The notes beneath the pieces were generated by a model, which did no database searches, had not been told where the DNA came from, and was given only the letters and a program-made list of their open reading frames with translations. Shown one piece after another: positions 5,123 through 8,871 of a stretch of 8,871 nt of DNA. The DNA is from Thermococcus sp. (GTDB taxonomy: Archaea; Methanobacteriota_B; Thermococci; Thermococcales; Thermococcaceae). The first letter of the stretch is position 1. Each line of letters starts with the position of its first letter. The position numbers and the translations under genes are program-made. The stretch spans positions 1-8,871 of the forward strand of contig JALTMZ010000242.1 in NCBI GenBank assembly GCA_027001105.1, given 5' to 3'.

Positions 5123-5132
5123 TTTTTATAAT
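5123..5132 (+). promoter_or_regulatory. TATA box of the deacetylase gene, also a T-rich tbp terminator
   Basis: TTTTTATAAT begins 2 bp after the tbp stop codon and is centred about 23 bp before ATG 5151, so the transcript is probably leaderless. The same T-rich stretch, continued by TTTCCTTTTT up to 5140, could terminate tbp. Confidence 0.5.
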
Positions 5133-5150
5133 TTCCTTTTTGTGGTGCTC

Positions 5151-6155
5151 ATGCTTAAGATTCTCTACTCCCCCATTTTTAAAGAGCACAAACCCCTTGA
5201 TTATCACCCAGAAAATCCTAAACGTTTGGACTTTGCAATTGAAGGATTAAAAGCCAAAAATCTGTGGCAGAATGTCGTTGAACCAAATCCAGCAAGCAGT
5301 GATGAAGTTTTAGAGGTTCATTCTGAGGATTATTTTGAGAGGATAAGAAAAGCTTCACAAATGGGGTTTCACTACATAGATCCAGATACTTATGTGTGCG
5401 AGAAAACATGGGATGCAGCACTTTACGCATTTGGAGCGGCAAGAGAAGCGGCTCTCATGGCTTTGGAGGAAAAAGGAATTTACTTAGCTTTAGTGAGACC
5501 ACCCGGACATCATGCTGGAAAAAACGGCAGAGCGTTCTATGCCTCTACATTGGGCTTCTGCATCTTCAACAATGTTGCTGGAGCAGCTAAGCTCCTTGAA
5601 AGTCTTGAAGGAAATGCATTGATTATAGACTTTGACGTTCATCACGGCAACGGAACTCAGGAGATCTTCTGGAATGATGTAAATGTTATCCACATAGATT
5701 TGCATGAAAGGGACATTTATCCGTGGAGCGGCTATGAATGGGAAGTTGGTGGAAAAGATGCAGAAGGGACAAAGATAAACATCCCAATGACATCTTATTC
5801 AGGCGACGATGATTACATATACGCTTGGAAGGAAATAGTCATGCCCATTGTAGATGTAATTAAACCAAAGGTTATTTTGATTTCGGCAGGGTTTGATGCG
5901 TTCAAAGGTGATGGCTTAGCAACGATTCAGCTAACAGAGGAGTTTTATAGATTTGCCGGGGCAACTCTTTCTGATTACAGCCTCGGTGTAGTTCTTGAAG
6001 GGGGTTATGGTATAGGACTCGAAAAAGGGCTGTCCGCTTTTGTTGAAGGCTACCTCAAAGGTGAAACTGGGAAAGAGATTATAATGCCAAGCTACGAAGC
6101 ACTTAAAGTTGTTGGAAAAGTTAAAGAGATTTTGAAGGAATGGTGGGAGATTTAA
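5151..6155 (+). CDS. histone deacetylase/AcuC/polyamine-deacetylase family zinc hydrolase
   Basis: This 334-residue protein has the arginase/deacetylase fold. Seen in order are the active-site pair H120-H121 (RPPGHH), the charge-relay and zinc-binding segment IIDFDVHHGNGTQ (D160, D162, H164), the third zinc ligand D249 (SAGFDA), and the transition-state tyrosine Y286 (EGGYG). All catalytic residues are present. The family removes acyl groups from lysines or acetylated polyamines. Thermococcales contain acetylated proteins and long polyamines, so either substrate is possible and the sequence does not decide. It lies directly after tbp. ATG 5151 is chosen over GTG 5142 and 5145 because the protein family begins at the KILYSP strand and because a TATA box lies 23 bp upstream. 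It converges on iorB with 13 bp between stops. Confidence 0.9.
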   Translation: MLKILYSPIFKEHKPLDYHPENPKRLDFAIEGLKAKNLWQNVVEPNPASSDEVLEVHSEDYFERIRKASQMGFHYIDPDTYVCEKTWDAALYAFGAAREAALMALEEKGIYLALVRPPGHHAGKNGRAFYASTLGFCIFNNVAGAAKLLESLEGNALIIDFDVHHGNGTQEIFWNDVNVIHIDLHERDIYPWSGYEWEVGGKDAEGTKINIPMTSYSGDDDYIYAWKEIVMPIVDVIKPKVILISAGFDAFKGDGLATIQLTEEFYRFAGATLSDYSLGVVLEGGYGIGLEKGLSAFVEGYLKGETGKEIIMPSYEALKVVGKVKEILKEWWEI

Positions 6156-6166
6156 AAAAGAAAAGA
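6152..6166 (-). terminator. T-rich terminator of the iorAB operon
   Basis: On the minus strand TCTTTTCTTTTTTAA starts 3 nt after the iorB stop and overlaps the end of the convergent deacetylase gene. There is no stem, as expected for an archaeal U-tract terminator. Confidence 0.45.
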
Positions 6167-6168
6167 CC

Positions 6169-6780
6169 TTAAAGCCCAAGCAATTCCTTAGCGGCTTTGA
6201 CACCAAGCTCGAATGCCTTCATGTTGACATCAACTGCCTTCTTTGGAACGCTGAGCCTGATGACTTCCTTAACGTGTTCAGCACTCAACGGGAACCCGGG
6301 CGTCTGTGTGAGTGCTCCAATGAGGACAACATTTGTTGTGATGACATTTCCAGCTTCCAAAGCTAATTTTTCAGCATCTAAGGTTATGAGCTTGCCCTTA
6401 AAGTCCTCCTCGATGATCTTCCTAATTTCCTCCATGCTTGGATATGTCGCTAATCCCATTGAAACTTGAACCGGTGGAATCGGATTTGAGTTTGCTATAA
6501 CCAATCCACCTTCTTTGAGGTAGTTGATGTATCTTAAAGCTTCAACTGGCTCAAAAGCCATTATGACGTCGGCTTTTCCCTCTGGAACCATTGCTCCATA
6601 GACATCTTCACCGAATCTGACGTAAGCAATGACTGAACCGAAACGCTGGCTCATTCCGTGAACCTCACCAACCCTCACCTTATAGCCAGCATGAAGGGCA
6701 GCCCAGCCTAAGAGGTTGGCAGCTGTGAGAATTCCCTGACCGCCAACACCAGTGATGACAATGTTGTACTCCTTAACCAT
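6169..6780 (-). CDS. iorB: indolepyruvate ferredoxin oxidoreductase, beta subunit
   Basis: This 203-residue subunit corresponds to the gamma domain of 2-oxoacid:ferredoxin oxidoreductases. The N-terminal glycine-rich loop [10 protein letters not shown] (8-17) and the [12 protein letters not shown] motif (39-50) are diagnostic of IorB. With IorA it oxidatively decarboxylates indolepyruvate, phenylpyruvate and hydroxyphenylpyruvate to aryl-acetyl-CoA, reducing ferredoxin in the cytoplasm. The gene follows iorA with a 1-nt gap (TGA-G-ATG). ATG 6780 is chosen over GTG 6789 because GGAGGG (6794-6789) is then properly spaced, while the GTG overlaps it. The terminator follows directly, so iorB is the last gene of the operon. 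Confidence 0.95.
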   Translation of the reverse strand: MVKEYNIVITGVGGQGILTAANLLGWAALHAGYKVRVGEVHGMSQRFGSVIAYVRFGEDVYGAMVPEGKADVIMAFEPVEALRYINYLKEGGLVIANSNPIPPVQVSMGLATYPSMEEIRKIIEEDFKGKLITLDAEKLALEAGNVITTNVVLIGALTQTPGFPLSAEHVKEVIRLSVPKKAVDVNMKAFELGVKAAKELLGL

Positions 6781-6781
6781 C

Positions 6782-8719
6782 TCACTCACCCTCCTTCATG
6801 ACCTCAAATGCCCCGAATGGACAGACCTGTGCACATCCACCACATCCCCAACACATAAGCGGATTCACTTGAGCTTTCTTCTTCTCTGCATCCCAGTAGA
6901 TTGCTGGACATCCATAGGCGTTAATACAGATCCTACATCCTGTACACTTGTCCTCATTTACTGTGTATATTGGCCACTTCTCGCCTCTTCTCCTTAGCTG
7001 TCCTATATGGTGCAAGGCACATACCCTTCTTGCGACAACAACGCTAACTCCTTCTGTCTCAATGGCCTTCTTCATGACTTCATATGTCGCCTTTATGTCA
7101 TACGGATCAACTACTTCAACGAAGTCAGCGCCCATAGCTCTTGCAACCTCTTCAATTAGGATTCTCTTGCCCGGGCCGTGTGGAGTATCGCCCGTTCCAG
7201 GGTTGGGCTGATCTCCGGTCATTGCCGTAACGAGGTTGTCGACAACCACTATGACCACATTTGAGCGGTTGTAAATTGCGTTTGCCAAGGCTGGAAGCCC
7301 CGTGTGGAAGAACGTTGAGTCACCAATCGTGGCAACGATGACTTTCTTCTTTTCTTTTGTATCTCTTTCACCAGGAACTCCATTCAATGCAACATCTAAT
7401 CCATGAGCAACACCAATTGATGCACCCATTGCAACCGTCGTGTCAACGGTCTTAAGCGGAGGGAGGACACCAAGCGTGTAACATCCAATGTCGCTTGGGA
7501 ATATCGCTTTTGAACCAGCGGCTTTTCTGATTGCATAGAAAGTGTTCCTGTGAGGACATGCCGGACACAGGCTTGGAGGTCTTGGTGGAACGATGGCTGA
7601 AACTTTCTTATACTTCTCGTCAACACTTTCAAAGTCAATCGGAGTCTCAAGACCAAGGAACTTTGCTATCGCAGTTACAGCTCTCCTTGTTGTCATTTCA
7701 TAAACTCTCGGAACGTAGTCTTTTCCATGAATTGGGATTCTTATGCCGTTGTCAAATGCCCATACTTTAACCTGCTCTTCAACAACAGGCTCAAGCTCTT
7801 CAACTATGAGAACTCTTTCCAATCCATCAAAGAACTTCTCAAGCAGTTTGTATGGAACAGGGAAAGGCGTGCCAAGCTTTAAGACTTTTACATCATCAAC
7901 GCCAAGCCATGCTAAGGCCTCTTTTACATATGAATAAGCCAATCCAGGGGCTATGATACCTACTTTAGCGTCTTCTCTGCCTTCAATCCAGTTAAATGGG
8001 CATTTAGCAAGCTCTTCCCTGATCTTTTCAATCTTCTCCAGAATTTGTGGGTGGAACTTCCTTGCGTTGGAGGGAACATCAACGAACCTTGATGGGTCTT
8101 TCTTAAAGTCACCGAACTTTCTCTTTGCCTGTTTAATTTCCTCTGGGAGCTCGCCTAAAATGACATCTCCCCTTGCGTGTGAAATCCTCGTTGTGGTTCT
8201 CAAGATAACCATGTGCTTGAACTTCTCGCTTAGTTCAAAGGCATATTTTGTCATTTCCTTTGCTTCATGCGGACTTGAGGGCTCAAGAACTGGAACATTA
8301 GCAAATTTTGCATAAACCCTTGTATCCTGCTCGTTCTGTGATGACCACATGCTTGGGTCATCAGCAACCATTATGACAAATCCACCTTCAACGCCCATAC
8401 CAACGGCGCTGAGAAAAGTGTCTGCAGCAACGTTCAATCCGACGTGCTTCATTGCTGTCATAGCCCTTAGTCCAGACCATGCTGCACTTAAAGCTGTTTC
8501 AAATGCAACCTTCTCGTTTGTTGAATACTCCATGTAAACACCTGCCTTTTCTGCAACAGCAGCCATCGTGTCTGTAAGCTCAGAACTTGGTGTTCCAGGA
8601 TAAGCCGCGAAAACAGCTATGTTTGCCTCAAGGGCACCTCTTGCAATTGCGTGATTTCCCAAAAGGAGAACCTTCTCTCCGGGCTTATCCCATAAAACTA
8701 TGTCAGTAACCTTTGCCAT
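6782..8719 (-). CDS. iorA: indolepyruvate ferredoxin oxidoreductase, alpha subunit
   Basis: This 645-residue catalytic subunit joins the pyrimidine-binding and thiamine-diphosphate-binding domains and two ferredoxin-type clusters in one chain. Visible are the NEK(V)AFE segment with the likely catalytic glutamate near residues 68-74, the conserved CPACPHR (385-391), the TPP/Mg motif G466-D-S ending in D494-N495, and the cluster motifs C592-x2-C595-x2-C598-x5-C604-P and C623-x2-C626-x2-C629-x3-C633-P. The first cluster has an unusual x5 spacing that I believe is normal for IorA. It handles 2-oxoacids from aromatic amino-acid transamination. ATG 8719 has the SD GAGGTG 6 nt upstream. It follows the acyl-CoA synthetase gene by 10 nt, so both belong to one transcript. 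Length is full for the family. Confidence 0.96.
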   Translation of the reverse strand: MAKVTDIVLWDKPGEKVLLLGNHAIARGALEANIAVFAAYPGTPSSELTDTMAAVAEKAGVYMEYSTNEKVAFETALSAAWSGLRAMTAMKHVGLNVAADTFLSAVGMGVEGGFVIMVADDPSMWSSQNEQDTRVYAKFANVPVLEPSSPHEAKEMTKYAFELSEKFKHMVILRTTTRISHARGDVILGELPEEIKQAKRKFGDFKKDPSRFVDVPSNARKFHPQILEKIEKIREELAKCPFNWIEGREDAKVGIIAPGLAYSYVKEALAWLGVDDVKVLKLGTPFPVPYKLLEKFFDGLERVLIVEELEPVVEEQVKVWAFDNGIRIPIHGKDYVPRVYEMTTRRAVTAIAKFLGLETPIDFESVDEKYKKVSAIVPPRPPSLCPACPHRNTFYAIRKAAGSKAIFPSDIGCYTLGVLPPLKTVDTTVAMGASIGVAHGLDVALNGVPGERDTKEKKKVIVATIGDSTFFHTGLPALANAIYNRSNVVIVVVDNLVTAMTGDQPNPGTGDTPHGPGKRILIEEVARAMGADFVEVVDPYDIKATYEVMKKAIETEGVSVVVARRVCALHHIGQLRRRGEKWPIYTVNEDKCTGCRICINAYGCPAIYWDAEKKKAQVNPLMCWGCGGCAQVCPFGAFEVMKEGE

Positions 8720-8729
8720 CTACAACACC

Positions 8730-8871
8730 TCATCCATTTTTCCTTCTTGCGATTTCCCAAAGGGCGTATGCCGCTATTCCCACATCTTCAGGCCTTTCAT
8801 AAACCGGAATGCCTTCCTTCTCAAGGAGCTCTTTAGCTGGCTCGCTGACATAGCCAGCCATGAATAACGCC
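8730..8871 (-). CDS. acyl-CoA synthetase (ADP-forming) alpha subunit, C-terminal end only
   Basis: The last 46 residues are present, running off the right edge of the window; the segment GIPVYERPEDVGIAAYALWE is the typical end of the CoA-binding/ligase chain of archaeal ADP-forming acetyl-CoA synthetases. These enzymes convert acyl-CoA, ADP and phosphate to the free acid, ATP and CoA. Placement 10 nt before iorA matches what I recall for Pyrococcus furiosus, where the isoform II alpha gene (aryl-acetyl-CoA specific) precedes iorA, so this is probably acdA II. Isoform identity is inferred from context; the catalytic histidine is outside the window. Confidence 0.8.
   Translation of the reverse strand, partial: ALFMAGYVSEPAKELLEKEGIPVYERPEDVGIAAYALWEIARRKNG

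Noticed and set aside
6782..8719. Long plus-strand open frames opposite iorA.
   Set aside because: They are Ser/Thr/Cys-rich shadows of the iorA codons, with no domain or start signal.
1..8871. CRISPR array, tRNA or rRNA genes.
   Set aside because: I found no regularly spaced direct repeats, no tRNA T-loop/anticodon arrangement and no rRNA-like sequence.

Overview
The window looks like chromosomal DNA of a hyperthermophilic archaeon of the order Thermococcales, most likely a fairly AT-rich Thermococcus. The evidence is a TATA-binding protein almost identical to what I remember of Pyrococcus furiosus TBP, indolepyruvate ferredoxin oxidoreductase (iorAB) next to an ADP-forming acyl-CoA synthetase alpha subunit, an archaeal MBF1, a DUF356 protein, and the thiolase/DUF35 gene pair. 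Archaeal signals are also present: TATA-like boxes 20-30 bp before starts, short leaders, and Shine-Dalgarno (SD) sequences matching GGAGGTGAT. In six genes (DUF35 protein, MBF1, DUF356 protein, TBP, IorA and, with a one-base bulge, IorB) the SD lies at nearly the same distance from the start, about 5-6 nt after the GGTGA core. I used that spacing to choose between alternative starts.

Layout, left to right. (1) 1-480, + strand: the last codons of an acetyl-CoA acetyltransferase (thiolase), then its DUF35 zinc-ribbon/OB-fold partner and a T-rich terminator. (2) 501-1163, + strand: an MNT/HEPN toxin-antitoxin pair. The nucleotidyltransferase antitoxin is intact, but the HEPN toxin has an in-frame TAA at codon 29 and is a pseudogene as read. 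(3) 1184-1699, - strand: a GNAT acetyltransferase, convergent with the toxin. (4) about 1740-3303, + strand: a tnpB-only insertion element of the IS200/IS605 superfamily (IS1341-like), with hairpins upstream of tnpB and a nested set of stems in its 3' end that could be the scaffold of a TnpB guide RNA. It sits in the divergent promoter region between the GNAT gene and mbf1, and its reading frame runs over the likely mbf1 promoter. (5) 3336-6155: an information-processing cluster of mbf1 (+), a DUF356 gene (-), tbp (+) and a histone-deacetylase-family hydrolase (+). The tbp upstream region carries a perfect 9-bp inverted repeat. (6) 6169-8871, - strand: an operon read right to left as acyl-CoA synthetase alpha subunit (C-terminal 46 residues only), iorA, iorB. 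These link aryl-pyruvate oxidation to aryl-acetyl-CoA with substrate-level ATP formation.

The two operons at the ends are metabolic: isoprenoid precursor synthesis on the left and aromatic amino-acid fermentation on the right. The middle combines basal transcription factors with recent mobile or defence-type insertions. I see no tRNA, rRNA, CRISPR array or replication origin. No gene-free stretch exceeds 300 bases; the two largest gaps (1700-1959 and 4284-4548) are described as features. The most noteworthy observations are the broken toxin beside an intact antitoxin, the putative guide-RNA scaffold and promoter overlap at the end of tnpB, and the inverted repeat upstream of tbp.
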